Source: JACKHA01 sp041401985
GTDB lineage: Bacteria; Planctomycetota; Phycisphaerae; Phycisphaerales; UBA1924
DNA length: 64,000 nucleotides
NCBI GenBank assembly: GCA_041401985.1
Contig: JAWKTE010000003.1
Coordinates: 124,001-188,000, forward strand
Direction of reading: 5' to 3'
Both the position numbers and the translations under genes were made by a program. Below the pieces are notes generated by a model that was not told the DNA's origin, did no database searches, and was given only the letters and a program-made list of their open reading frames with translations. Below, piece after piece: positions 1 to 9,031 of this stretch; positions within the stretch are counted from its first letter, which is position 1; each line of letters opens with the position of its first letter.

Positions 1-1
1 G

Positions 2-1492
2 CTCGTCTCCGACACGGCCGAGGATCTGCTGGTGCTGGCGAACGATCGCAAGGCCCGCGCCTTGCTGGCCGAGTCGATGGGACGCCCGTTGGATGAGCCG
101 CTCCGCCGGATTCCGACGGACGACGTGCTGGCGCCACTTCTTCAGTTACCGCTCGATCGGCTGCGCAAGGCGAGGGCAACCGGCCTGCTCGATGCCTACG
201 TCTCGTTGGGTCGAACCGCGGGACGACGGCCAATGTCGCGAACGTCGGCTTTCTTCGAGTGGTATTCGCCGTATCCGATCCCTTCGGACCCGAGCGGCGA
301 GCGCGACGACGCGAGGCTTCACGTCCAACTGACCCCGGCGGACCTGCCCGCCGAAGGAGCCCGGGGCATTCAGGCGTTCGCCGATCGCTTTTTCCGTCGC
401 GCTGCCCAGTCCGGCGTGTGCTCGTACGCCGAGGCACGCCTCGTGCCGTACCACTACCGCAACTGGCATCGCTCCGGCTCGATCGGCGAGCCGCCGGAGC
501 TTGTCGAGTTTTCGAACGCAGATCTGCGATATGCCCTCGGCCCCGCTCGGCGCGAGCACGTACCGACGGTGCGTCACATCAGCATGCTCTCGAAACAACA
601 CCTCGCGAGGCTGGGCGGGCGAGAGGCCTTCGCCAAGGAGATCCGCGCGTTCAGGGCGACCGACCCGCCGGGCGGGGCGCCCCACGCGAAGGTGATGCCC
701 AACGGCATGATCCTCGTGAGCGTCGAGCGCAATCTGCTGGAGGAAATACGAGATCCGTGGGAGCTCGAGTCCATAGCCATCGACTCCGGAGTTCGGAGCG
801 CAACGTGGCTCCTCACGCGATATATGCAGGCGGGTCTGCTCTTCGCGCAGGCCCCGAACGCGATGGAGGCCATGGCCCGCCAGGACGCCGCATTTCGAGC
901 GGAACTCGAGAAGGGACGCCAGAAGGAAGCGGCCGAGTTGCTGGAAGCCGAGATCGCCCAGCGAGAGGCCGACTTTGCGGTGTTCATGCAACGCATGTGG
1001 GACAATCCGCCGACCTGCGTCGCCCACGCCGCCCAGCCGGTCACCAAGGCCCAGCGTTCGGCCCTCTCCGGTTCGCACGGCAGCCACGGCCAGAACATGA
1101 CCGCGTTCCGCATCGCCCGCCCGGGCTCGAAGGAACCGATCGGCCTCTGGGGACCGATCTCCAGCCGCGGCGAGTTCTGGTATCCGTACTACCTCGGCGG
1201 CCCGACCGAGCAGGCCGCCCTGGCCGTGTTCGATCCGAGCCGCCACGGCTTCGACGGCGAGCACGGCAACGCCCGACGCATCCTCCGGAAGACGCCAGAC
1301 GCCTACCACTGCGTGCGATGCGGGCACGACCGCTTCCATGTCACGACGATGTTCGAGTACGCCGAGCCAGAGGAAGCCACCAGTCCCGAGGAGCAGGCCC
1401 GCCCGCAGGACTTCTTCACGTGGTTTGTCCTCATCGCGGCTTGCGCGGGCTGCAAGCACCGCTCGGAAGTCGGCAGCGTCGAGTGCGCCTGA
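2..1492 (+). CDS. Zinc-ribbon protein of unknown function, 5' truncated by the window edge
   Basis: I do not recognise this protein. The reading frame is open from base 2 with no stop, so the first in-frame GTG (base 32) is probably internal and the true start lies left of the window. At least 496 residues are visible. The C-terminus holds two CxxC pairs (CVRC near base 1310 and CAGC near base 1445), which suggests a single zinc ribbon with a long loop between its halves. The middle is charged and probably helical, with an Ala/Glu/Arg-rich stretch near codons 290-330. No signal peptide or membrane segment is visible. It converges with the CoA-transferase gene on the other strand, 18 bases away. 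Function unknown; a nucleic-acid-linked role would be a guess from the ribbon alone. Confidence 0.75.
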   Translation, partial: LVSDTAEDLLVLANDRKARALLAESMGRPLDEPLRRIPTDDVLAPLLQLPLDRLRKARATGLLDAYVSLGRTAGRRPMSRTSAFFEWYSPYPIPSDPSGERDDARLHVQLTPADLPAEGARGIQAFADRFFRRAAQSGVCSYAEARLVPYHYRNWHRSGSIGEPPELVEFSNADLRYALGPARREHVPTVRHISMLSKQHLARLGGREAFAKEIRAFRATDPPGGAPHAKVMPNGMILVSVERNLLEEIRDPWELESIAIDSGVRSATWLLTRYMQAGLLFAQAPNAMEAMARQDAAFRAELEKGRQKEAAELLEAEIAQREADFAVFMQRMWDNPPTCVAHAAQPVTKAQRSALSGSHGSHGQNMTAFRIARPGSKEPIGLWGPISSRGEFWYPYYLGGPTEQAALAVFDPSRHGFDGEHGNARRILRKTPDAYHCVRCGHDRFHVTTMFEYAEPEEATSPEEQARPQDFFTWFVLIAACAGCKHRSEVGSVECA

Positions 1493-1509
1493 CGCGGCCC
1501 AACCCGCCC

Positions 1510-2328
1510 CTACCCCTTCCGCGTCACCAACCGCTCGATCCGCTTCTCCGGCACGCTCTTGACCACGCGGTCCACAAACGAGCCGGGCGTGACGATCTCG
1601 TCCGCGTCCAGGGCCCCGAGGTCCACGATCTCCTCCACCTCCGCGATCACGAACGCCCCGGCGGTGGCCATCTCCGGGTTGAAGTTCCGGGCCGTCTTGC
1701 GGAACACCAGGTTCCCGAACGTGTCGGCCTTCCACGCCTTGACCAGCGACAGGTCCGCGTACAGCCCCGTCTCCAGCACGTACTCGCGCGGCGAGCCGGA
1801 CTGCGGCAGCGTGGCTTCCGCCTTGGCGCTCTCAACCTCGCGCCCCGCGAAGCCCCGCCCCGGGATCGTCGCCCCGCACCGCCCGCTCGCGGGGCGATAA
1901 AACTCGCGGGTCTCTTTGCCCTGGGCCACCAGCGTGCCCGCGCCGGTCGCGGTATAGAACGCCGGAATGCCCGCCCCGCCGGCCCGGATCCGCTCGGCCA
2001 GCGTGCCCTGCGGGTTGAACTCGACCTCGAGCTCGCCCTGGAGGAACTGCTTCTCGAACGTCGCGTTCTCGCCGACGTACGACGAGACCATCTTGGCGAT
2101 CTGGCGGGTCTGCAGCAGCAGCCCGAGGCCGAAGTCGTCCACGCCCGCGTTGTTGGAGATGCAGGTCAGGCCCTTGACGCCGGTGTCGCGCAGCGCGGCG
2201 ATCAGCGTCTCCGGGATGCCGCAGAGCCCGAAGCCCCCGACCATGACGGTGGCCCCGTCGAAGATCACGCCGTCCTGCTTGAGGTCGGCAAAGGCGTCGG
2301 CGGCGGTGAGATAGACCTTGTTCGGCAT
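1510..2328 (-). CDS. 3-oxoacid CoA-transferase subunit A (SCOT/AtoD family)
   Basis: 272 residues. In this family the A and B subunits together move CoA from succinyl-CoA (or acetyl-CoA) to a 3-oxoacid in ketone-body or short-chain acid metabolism in the cytoplasm. Family motifs are clear: GGFGLCGIPE (about residues 31-40), SNNAG (58-62), EVEFNPQGTLAERIRAGGAG (101-120), then KAWKAD and KTARNFNP. The start has AGGA about nine bases upstream. Two oddities: no B subunit lies next to it (feoB is upstream, an unrelated convergent gene downstream), and about 35 extra residues interrupt the usual REF...REYVLE segment (residues about 144-180). The insertion is in frame and contains a perfect 9-bp palindrome (bases 1869-1897). 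The family call is firm; whether the enzyme works is uncertain. Confidence 0.9.
   Translation of the reverse strand: MPNKVYLTAADAFADLKQDGVIFDGATVMVGGFGLCGIPETLIAALRDTGVKGLTCISNNAGVDDFGLGLLLQTRQIAKMVSSYVGENATFEKQFLQGELEVEFNPQGTLAERIRAGGAGIPAFYTATGAGTLVAQGKETREFYRPASGRCGATIPGRGFAGREVESAKAEATLPQSGSPREYVLETGLYADLSLVKAWKADTFGNLVFRKTARNFNPEMATAGAFVIAEVEEIVDLGALDADEIVTPGSFVDRVVKSVPEKRIERLVTRKG
1789..1899 (-). repeat. In-frame palindrome-containing insertion inside the CoA-transferase gene
   Basis: About 36 codons not expected in SCOT subunit A sit between the conserved REF and REYVLE motifs. Near one end is a 9-bp inverted repeat, TCGCCCCGC at 1869-1877 and GCGGGGCGA at 1889-1897, separated by 11 bases. 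It resembles a palindromic repeat that landed in a coding region and stayed in frame, as known for Rickettsia palindromic elements. That comparison is an analogy, not a sequence match. Confidence 0.45.
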
Positions 2329-2537
2329 GGTGGGGTTCCTGGCGGGGAAGCGGTCCCTGCATCCACTTTACGGCCAAGCAGGACTTCGCGGCGTCGCCCA
2401 ACACCCGGTGTGCCAGTCGGTGGACGGTCGGTCGTAGAAGTCCCGGCAGTTAAGTCGAGTTAACGGCCAAGCCCCGCCAGTAAAGAAATCGGCACGAATC
2501 TTTAACGGCAGGCGGCCACCAGTGTGGGCGCTCCGGC

Positions 2538-4741
2538 TCAACTGTACCCCGCCGCCCGCATCCCCTGGTACGCCGCCAGCGCCGCCGCGTACGCCACGCC
2601 GCTCATCCACCCGAGTTGCAACAAAGCCCACTTTGCCCCGCCCGCCTCGCGGGCCGTCACCGCCAGCGTCGGCAGGCACTGCATCGCCAGCACATAGAAC
2701 ACCAGCAGCGAGACGCTCGTGGCCGCGGTGAAGATCGGCGTCACGCCGTCGTCCCGCGTCGCGCCCGCGAGTTCGTCCAGCACGCCCTCGGCGTCCGGGT
2801 CGTCCGTGCCCGAGACCACGACGGTCATGGTCGAGACGAAGACCTCGCGGGCCGCGAACGACGACACCACGCCGATGCACAGACGCCAGTCGTAGCCCAG
2901 CGGCGCGAACGCCGGCTGGACCGCCCGCCCGATCCGTCCGGCGAACGAGCCCGACTGCTGCCGCCGCGCGTCGATCGCGTCGGCCTCGGCCAGGCGCGCC
3001 GCCGCGGCCTCCGGGTCCGACACCTCCACAACCGCCGCCTGCTCCCGCATCGCCTCGGCCTCGGGCGACGTTCCGGCGTGCGGGTACGCCTGCAGCCACC
3101 ACAGCACGATCGAGATCGCCAGGATCACCGTCCCGGCCTTCTTGAGGAACACCAGCCCCCGGTCCCACGTCGTCACCAGCGCCGTCCACAGGCTGGGCCA
3201 CTTGTACGCCGGGAGTTCCATCACCATCGGGCGACCGGTCCCCTTGAGCAGCGTCCGCCGCGCCAGCAGCGCGGAGCCCAGAGCGGCCGTGATCCCCAGC
3301 GCGTAGCACCCCACGAACGCCAGCGACGCCGCCAGCGCATCGCCCGGGAACAGGATCCCGGTCAGCAGCACATACACGGGCAGGCGCGCCGAGCACGTCA
3401 TGAACGGCGCGACCAGGATCGCCGCGAGGCGTTCCTTCGGGTCCGGGATGCCGCGGCACGCCATGATCCCCGGCAGCGCGCACGCGTGGCTCGACAGCAG
3501 CGGCACGAACGCGTGCCCGCGCAGCCCGAACGGGCGCAGCAGGCGGTCGGCCACGAACGCCGCGCGGGCCAGATACCCCGTGTCCTCCAGCAGTGCGATC
3601 AGGAAAAACAGCAGGCAGATCTGCGGCAGGAAGATCACCGTCGCCCCGACGCCCGAGACCACGCCGTCGGACAGCAGGTCCGCGACCGGCCCGCTCGGCA
3701 GCACGCCGTGCACCGCCCCCGCCAGCCACGCGAAGCCCGCGTCGATCCAGTCCATCGGGATCGTCGCAAGGCTGAACACCCCCCAGAACACCGCGGCCAT
3801 CACCGCCGCGAACGCCAGCGGCCCGGCCAGCGGGTGCATGAGGACGTTGTCGAGCCGATCGGTGGTGGGGGAGTGACGCTCGTGGAAGGCGACGGCATCG
3901 GAGTCGGTCGCGACAGCCCGAGCCGCGCCCGAATGACGAGGGACTGCGACGGCTTCGCTGAGTGCCTCGGTTCCGGCGTTCTCTGGTGCGTTGGGTTCGG
4001 AAGCCGGGCCCGACCGCGCGCGGGTTGCGACCTCCGCCGCCCATCGCTCCAACGCCTCCTGCTCGGCCGGAATCTCACGTGTCGTCGGCGCCGGTCCGAC
4101 GCCCAGCACCCCGCCACCGCGCTGCGGATGTCGCGCGGGTCGCACGCCACGACCGGGCACCCTGCGCTGCGGCCAGCCCCGCGGCGAGCGTGGCCACGCT
4201 CGCCCCGCCGCCCGCCTTGGCCGCCCGATCGACCATCGTGAGCCGCTACCACCGTCGGCAGCCCAAACGCCAGTACCTCGCCCGCCAGCGTCAGGTTCCG
4301 CGACAGGTTCGTCGCGTCCACAACCAGCAGCACGCCGTCCGGGGCCGCCGCCCGCTCCCCCGCCGGCGCGGCCTCGCCCAGCAGCGCGGCCCGGCACACG
4401 CGCGACTCGCTCACCGCCAGCGACAGCGCATACACACCCGGCAGATCGATCAGTTGCACGGCGCGCTCGCCCGTTCCGCCGTGTGGGCCCAGCGCCCGTC
4501 CCAAGCGCGCCTCCTGCGTCGTGCCGGGGAAGTTGGACGTGCGATGGCGCAGCCCGGTCAGCGTGTTGAACAGCGTCGTCTTGCCCGTGTTGGGATTGCC
4601 GACCAGCGCGAGCCGCCAGACGCGAGCGCCCGCGGACTCACCCGCGCCATCCGCGCCGCCACTCCGCTCGTTCACCGCCGCCGGCTCCACGCGAACCGCC
4701 CTCGACTCGACCGCGGCCACCTTGTCGGATTCGGTGCCCAT
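2538..4741 (-). pseudogene. feoB: Ferrous iron transporter FeoB, broken by three single-base shifts
   Basis: FeoB is an inner-membrane Fe(II) permease with an N-terminal G domain. The first part reads GNPNTGKTTLFN (G1), SNFPGTTQE (G2) and DLPG (G3). Near 4240 the frame shifts by one extra base; the G4 motif TMVD is readable only in another frame. A second shift near 4165 restores the frame up to PVVACDPRDIRSAV, and a third in a G run near 4107 moves to the frame carrying GPAPTTREIPAEQEALERW and the whole membrane domain. That domain has about eight hydrophobic segments, including LLEDTGYLARAAF and SSHACALPGIMACR. The ATG overlaps the feoA stop (TGATG). The G domain and permease are otherwise well conserved, so sequencing error is at least as likely as real decay. 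Confidence 0.85.
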
Positions 4742-5070
4742 CAGCGCGTCCGGTGCGAATCGGCCTCATCCAAGCCAGTCAGGCGACGCGTCCCCGAGCA
4801 GACCTCGGGCGCCACGCACACCGTGATCCGCTCGGCGATCCGCCGAGCCACGCCAAGGCGGCACGAGTCGCCCCGCTCCCGCCCGACCTGCACGATGCAC
4901 GGGTCGCCCAGGCGGCACAGGCGCACCGTCGCGTTCGGGTGCAGCCCCATCGCCCGCAGCATCCCGGCATCGTCGGCCGCCAACCCCGCGTGTCCGACCA
5001 CCTGCCCGGGGTCCAGCCGTCCGGCCGAGCCGATCGGCAGTTGTGTCAGGCTGATGACCGATTGGGTCAT
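4741..5070 (-). CDS. feoA: FeoA-family ferrous iron transport protein
   Basis: 109 residues; small SH3-like cytoplasmic partner of FeoB. The typical pattern is visible: a start with LTQLPIGSAGR, then AADDAGMLRAMGLHPNATV, then CRLGDPCIVQVGRERGDSCR and a C-terminal RIAERITV strand. Length is slightly above the usual 75-90 residues because of a tail rich in charged residues. I chose the ATG at 5070 because GGGAG lies seven bases upstream; an in-frame ATG 24 bases earlier lacks this. Its TGA overlaps the feoB ATG by one base, so the two are probably translationally coupled. A Fur-box-like palindrome lies about 46 bases upstream of the start, which fits iron-repressed expression. Confidence 0.85.
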   Translation of the reverse strand: MTQSVISLTQLPIGSAGRLDPGQVVGHAGLAADDAGMLRAMGLHPNATVRLCRLGDPCIVQVGRERGDSCRLGVARRIAERITVCVAPEVCSGTRRLTGLDEADSHRTR

Positions 5071-5115
5071 TCGGAACTCCCGAAGGGGCATTGGCGGACC
5101 GGAAACGGCATTTCG

Positions 5116-5132
5116 TTGCGACTGAGTCTCAA
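5116..5132 (-). promoter_or_regulatory. Candidate Fur box upstream of feoAB
   Basis: The 17-base sequence TTGAGACTCAGTCGCAA (minus strand) is an inverted repeat of two 7-base arms around TCA with one mismatch. It differs at only two positions from the common Fur-box form TTGAGAATCATTCGCAA. Its place, 46-62 bases before the feoA start, is where a repressor would cover a promoter. Assignment is by sequence likeness and context only; no fur gene is in the window. Confidence 0.5.
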
Positions 5133-5305
5133 TCGCTGCGAAAGCGTAGCGGGACCGCCCCCGACTTTCCAGCCGCCTCGCCGCCCGGCGGCGAATGTCG
5201 GTTGGGTTGCGGCGTGCCACGCGGCTGCCGAGTCGCCGGTCCAACGACGACGTGCAACCGGAGCCAGTCCCGGCGCGGGCACCCTCGCCCGTACACTTCT
5301 CGCAC

Positions 5306-5379
5306 GCTCCCGTAGCTCAGTTGGATAGAGCACCGGACTTCTAATCCGGATGTCGCTGGTTCGAATCCAGCCGGGAGCG
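5306..5379 (+). tRNA. tRNA-Arg (anticodon TCT)
   Basis: A full cloverleaf can be folded: acceptor GCTCCCG (5306-5312) with CGGGAGC (5372-5378), D arm GCTC/GAGC, anticodon stem CCGGA/TCCGG with loop CTTCTAA and anticodon TCT at 5340-5342, and T arm GCTGG/CCAGC with TTCGAAT. Discriminator base G at 5379; CCA is not encoded. It reads AGA codons, which are rare in this GC-rich genome. It sits alone between divergent feoA and the next gene. Confidence 0.95.
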
Positions 5380-5474
5380 CTTCGCGCCGCGCCCCCAGCC
5401 CCGGCTTCCGCTCCGGTCGCCAGCCGATGCCAGTTCTCGCACCCGCCGAACCGCCGGCTCTACCCTCCCGCTCC

Positions 5475-7966
5475 ATGCCCCACGAGGCCCGCGACAACCG
5501 CTCCGCGAACCCGGACTCGCCCGACGACCACGCCCTGGCCGCGGCCCCGCTCGAGCCGCCCGCGTGGGACCGCACGCTCGGCGCACCGGCCGCGTGGACC
5601 TTTGTCGCCTGCTTCCTCGCCTGGATGCTCGTGGTCTTCACCGTCTGGACCACCTGGCCCGGCCAGGACCACGGCACGCGGATGGCCGACTCCAACATCC
5701 TCAACGCCGGCAACGTCTACGCAACCCGCGGCTTCGACCACCGCCACGCCATCCCGCAACTCGAAACCTACGAGGACGACGAACGCCGCCCCGTGCTGTA
5801 CGGCACCTATCCGCCGGGGCCGTACTGGGTCCACGCCGTGGTTCGCCTCTCGGGCATCGACGATGTTGCCACGATCCGCGGCGTGTCGGTCATCGGCGCC
5901 ACGCTCGCGGGCCTGCTCGGGCTCGTCGCCTTCGGCGTGCTGGCCCGGTCGTGGCTCGTGGGCGCGGTGGCCGCGGCGTTTTATTGCTTCTCGGCCCCCT
6001 TTTCCGGATACGCCGACTCGGTCCACATGAACGTGTGGATGCAGATCATCCTCTTCGCGTTCCTGATCGCGTGGGCCGGTTTCGAGCGCGTCCGCGGCCC
6101 TTGGCGGTGGGGAATCCTCGCGCTGGCCGGCTTGGCCTACTTCCTGCAGGTCTGGATGACGCTCGAGCAGATCGGCCTCATCGCGATCGTTGTCGCCGTT
6201 CGGACGATCCTTTCGCGCCGCTGGAGCGTGTGGATCGGCGGGGCCATCCTCGCGGGCGTGTGCGTGCTGGGCCTGGCCTCGCGATTCTGGCACCTGCACT
6301 TCGAGTTCGGCTCGTACGACGGGGCCCGCGAGTACCTGCTGGGCAAGTACCAGCACCGCTCCGGCGAGGGCAACGCCGGGCGGTCGGGGGTTTCGCTCGC
6401 GGAAGTCGCCCGCCAGTGGCTGGGCCAGTTGCACTGGAGCGAAGCGGGCGAGAGTTCGCGCAAGCGCGAGTTCGGGTATCCGCTGCTGGCCACGCCCGTG
6501 CTGGTCTCGGGCGGGCTGATCCTCGCAACGATGCTCGCCGCACGTGTGCTTCGCGCTCGGCCGGCGGTCCGGGTCCGGCCACGCGCGTTCCGCGGGTGAT
6601 AGCACGCGCGCGATCCGCTCGGCTCCCCGCCGCCCGCGTCTTCGACACCCGCCCGCCCGCGATGCGCGCCCCACGGGCCGCCATCGGCTGGGGCCTGCTG
6701 CTGCTGCTCGCCTCGCTCCACTGGCATGTCTGGATGCGTCAGCACGCCAGCATCCACCCGCACATCATCTTGAACATGCTCCCCGGCATGGCGCTCATCC
6801 TGGGCGGCCTCGCATCCGCCGGCGTGCGACTGGCGATGGACGACGCGCGCCCCGCCGGAATGATCCGGTGGCTGGGCCTCCCGCTGGCCGCGGCCCTCAC
6901 CGTCGCGTTCGCCTCGCACCTGCAGTACGCCGCGGCCCTCAACCGCCTGCTCCCGATCAACCGCGACATGCACGCCGAGTTGAACGCCCGGGCGAGGGCC
7001 GACCAGTGGTGGACCGACCTGGGCGACGCCCTCGAACGCCGCTACGGGAACGTCCGGCGCGTGGTGCTCTACCACTGGGGCCCGCGCCAGGCCAACCGCA
7101 TGGGCCTGCCGCATCAATACGTCGAGGGCGGGCAGATGCCCCAACTCTTCGGCGGCGAGCCCACCGGCGTCATCGCCGACATGCCCGGCGTTCCACCAGA
7201 CGGCCCCTCCGGCGGGGCAGATCTGCTCATGGTCGAGCACCCGCGCCGGGCCAAGACGCCGCGCGTCATCCTTGAAGAGGGCTTCGACCGCTTCGGCTTC
7301 CCGGAGATCGATCAGGGCCCCGAGAGCACGACGCTGTTCTTCTCCAACCGCCGGTGGGCCGGCGCGCCCGACGCGATCCCGACCGACATCCGCTTCACCG
7401 GCGGCCTGCGGATCGACGCGGTCCGCCTGACCGAATCGGTCACGGGCGACGCGTTTGTGCTGTGCATGCTCGTGCGCGGGCCAAACGGCGCGGCGTTTCT
7501 GCCCGAGCGCCACGGCGTGCGGGCCATCGACGAGCAAGCCGCCGACAACGACGCCGAGACCGACGGGGGACTTGGAGGCGACGGTGCCTCCCAAGATGCT
7601 GCGGACGCAACCTCCACGGATGAAGACGGCGAATCGATCTTCGACGACGCCCCCGAGCAGGCCATCCTCCCCACACGCCGCCCGCCCGACTCGATCTTCG
7701 CCCTCGTCCGCACCTTCGACGCCGACGGCCAGCGCACCGGCGTCTACTCCCCGATGCTCGCCTCGCAGGCCCTGTTCCGCAACCGCGCCATGGTCTGGAT
7801 GGTGATCGACAAGCACCGCCTGCCGCGTGGCGGCTCGCTCCGCATCGCCCTGACGCCGCTGCGCCGCGAGGGGCGGATCGACATCCGCAGCGCCCCGACG
7901 CTCGGCCCCGGCATGAGCCTCGATCGGGACGCGGGCGAGATCGTCTGGGAGGTGGTGCGACCATGA
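5475..7966 (+). CDS. Polytopic membrane protein, glycosyltransferase-39-like, with a frameshift near 6,550-6,660
   Basis: Large membrane protein read in two frames: the first runs from ATG 5475 to a stop at 6599, and the second carries on to 7966. Hydrophobic segments occur before and after the break (AWTFVACFLAWMLVVFTVW, ATLAGLLGLVAFGVLA, MQIILFAFLIAWAGF, then GWGLLLLLASLHWHVWM and IILNMLPGMALILGGL), so both halves belong to one protein of about 830 residues. The layout, an early periplasmic loop with Asp/Glu and Tyr residues (YEDDERRPVLYGTYPPGPYW) followed by many helices and a soluble C-terminus, resembles lipid-linked-sugar glycosyltransferases. I see no decisive motif, so function is tentative. 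The stop overlaps the next gene (ATGA). Confidence 0.65.
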
Positions 7967-9000
7967 CGCGGTGTCTCGCGAACTCCCCGGTCGGCCCGAT
8001 CACGCGCGTGCTCGGCGTCATCGCGACACTCGCGATCTGTGCCTGCTTCTGCGCGTGCGGGCGATCGGCGCCCAGCGCCGCACCGCCGTCGGGCTCGCAC
8101 AGCGGCCACGGCGGCACGACACGAAACGCCGCCGACGAACCCCGCTACGTCGTCCTCTCCCCCGCACTGGCCGTCATGCTCCGCGATCTGGGCCACGAGG
8201 ACCGCATCGTCGCCCGCCACGCCTACGACCTCGTGCTCGACGAGGACCTGCCTGTCGCCGGCGAACTCGGGCGGATCGACTACGAGGTCCTCATCGCCGC
8301 CCGCCCCACGCACGCGCTCGTCGAGTGGGGCAACGCCGGCCAGGCCCTGCCCGAGCGCCTCGAATCGCTCGCACGCGAGCGCCACTTCGAGATCATGCGC
8401 TTCACCCTGCTCACGCTGGCCGACATCCGCGACGCCGTCGACACCCTCGAAGCCACGCTGCCCTCCACCGACCCCGCCCCACCCGATGGCTTCTGGCAGG
8501 ACCGCATGGACGCGGCGTGGGTGAACAACCGCCTCGACGACACCGGGCTGCCGCGCTTCGAACGGGCCGGGCGCATCCTGCTCGTCGCCGCGACCAACCC
8601 CACCATCGGCGTCACCGGCCCCGGCTCGTGGCACCACCAGATCGTCGAGGCCATCGGCGGCACCCCCGCCATCTCCGACGGCGCGCCGTGGATGGAACTC
8701 TCCGCCGAGGATGTCGTCCGCCTGGCTCCCGACGCGATCCTGCTCATCCAGCCGCGCGGTCGCGACGAGCCCGATGCCGCTCCTGCGACGCCCGACGAGG
8801 TGCTCGAACGCCTCGGCGTCCTGGCCCGCCTCGACATCCCAGCCATCCAGAGCCGGCGCGTTGCGCTGATCGACGACCCGCTGGCCCACACGCCCAGCAC
8901 GGCCATGGTGCCGCTGACGGACCAGATCGCCAGATCCTGGCTTTGGTGGAGCGCGTCCCCGCGAGAACCGGTGCGAACTGAGTCGGGCCGCACGGAATAA
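7963..9000 (+). CDS. Periplasmic metal/cobalamin-type substrate-binding lipoprotein
   Basis: 345 residues. The N-terminus has a hydrophobic signal ending in ACFCAC, so it is probably a lipoprotein anchored outside the inner membrane. The rest has the layout of BtuF/FepB-type (class III) binding proteins: VVLSPALAVMLRDLGHEDRI near residue 63, GELGRIDYEVLIAARPTHAL, a long helical linker, LLVAATNPTIGVTGPGSWHH, and AEDVVRLAPDAILLIQPRG. Such proteins hand cobalamin, haem or siderophores to an ABC importer, but no importer genes are nearby, so the ligand is unknown. The ATG overlaps the stop of the preceding membrane-protein gene, suggesting coupled translation. Confidence 0.75.
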   Translation: MTRCLANSPVGPITRVLGVIATLAICACFCACGRSAPSAAPPSGSHSGHGGTTRNAADEPRYVVLSPALAVMLRDLGHEDRIVARHAYDLVLDEDLPVAGELGRIDYEVLIAARPTHALVEWGNAGQALPERLESLARERHFEIMRFTLLTLADIRDAVDTLEATLPSTDPAPPDGFWQDRMDAAWVNNRLDDTGLPRFERAGRILLVAATNPTIGVTGPGSWHHQIVEAIGGTPAISDGAPWMELSAEDVVRLAPDAILLIQPRGRDEPDAAPATPDEVLERLGVLARLDIPAIQSRRVALIDDPLAHTPSTAMVPLTDQIARSWLWWSASPREPVRTESGRTE

Positions 9001-9031
9001 CCGGTGGGCGGCGACCGCGTTCAACCAACGG

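Noticed and set aside
4741..5244. Longer feoA start giving 167 residues
   Set aside because: The added N-terminus is Arg-rich, would run through the Fur-box-like palindrome, and has no ribosome site. The start at 5070 has GGGAG.
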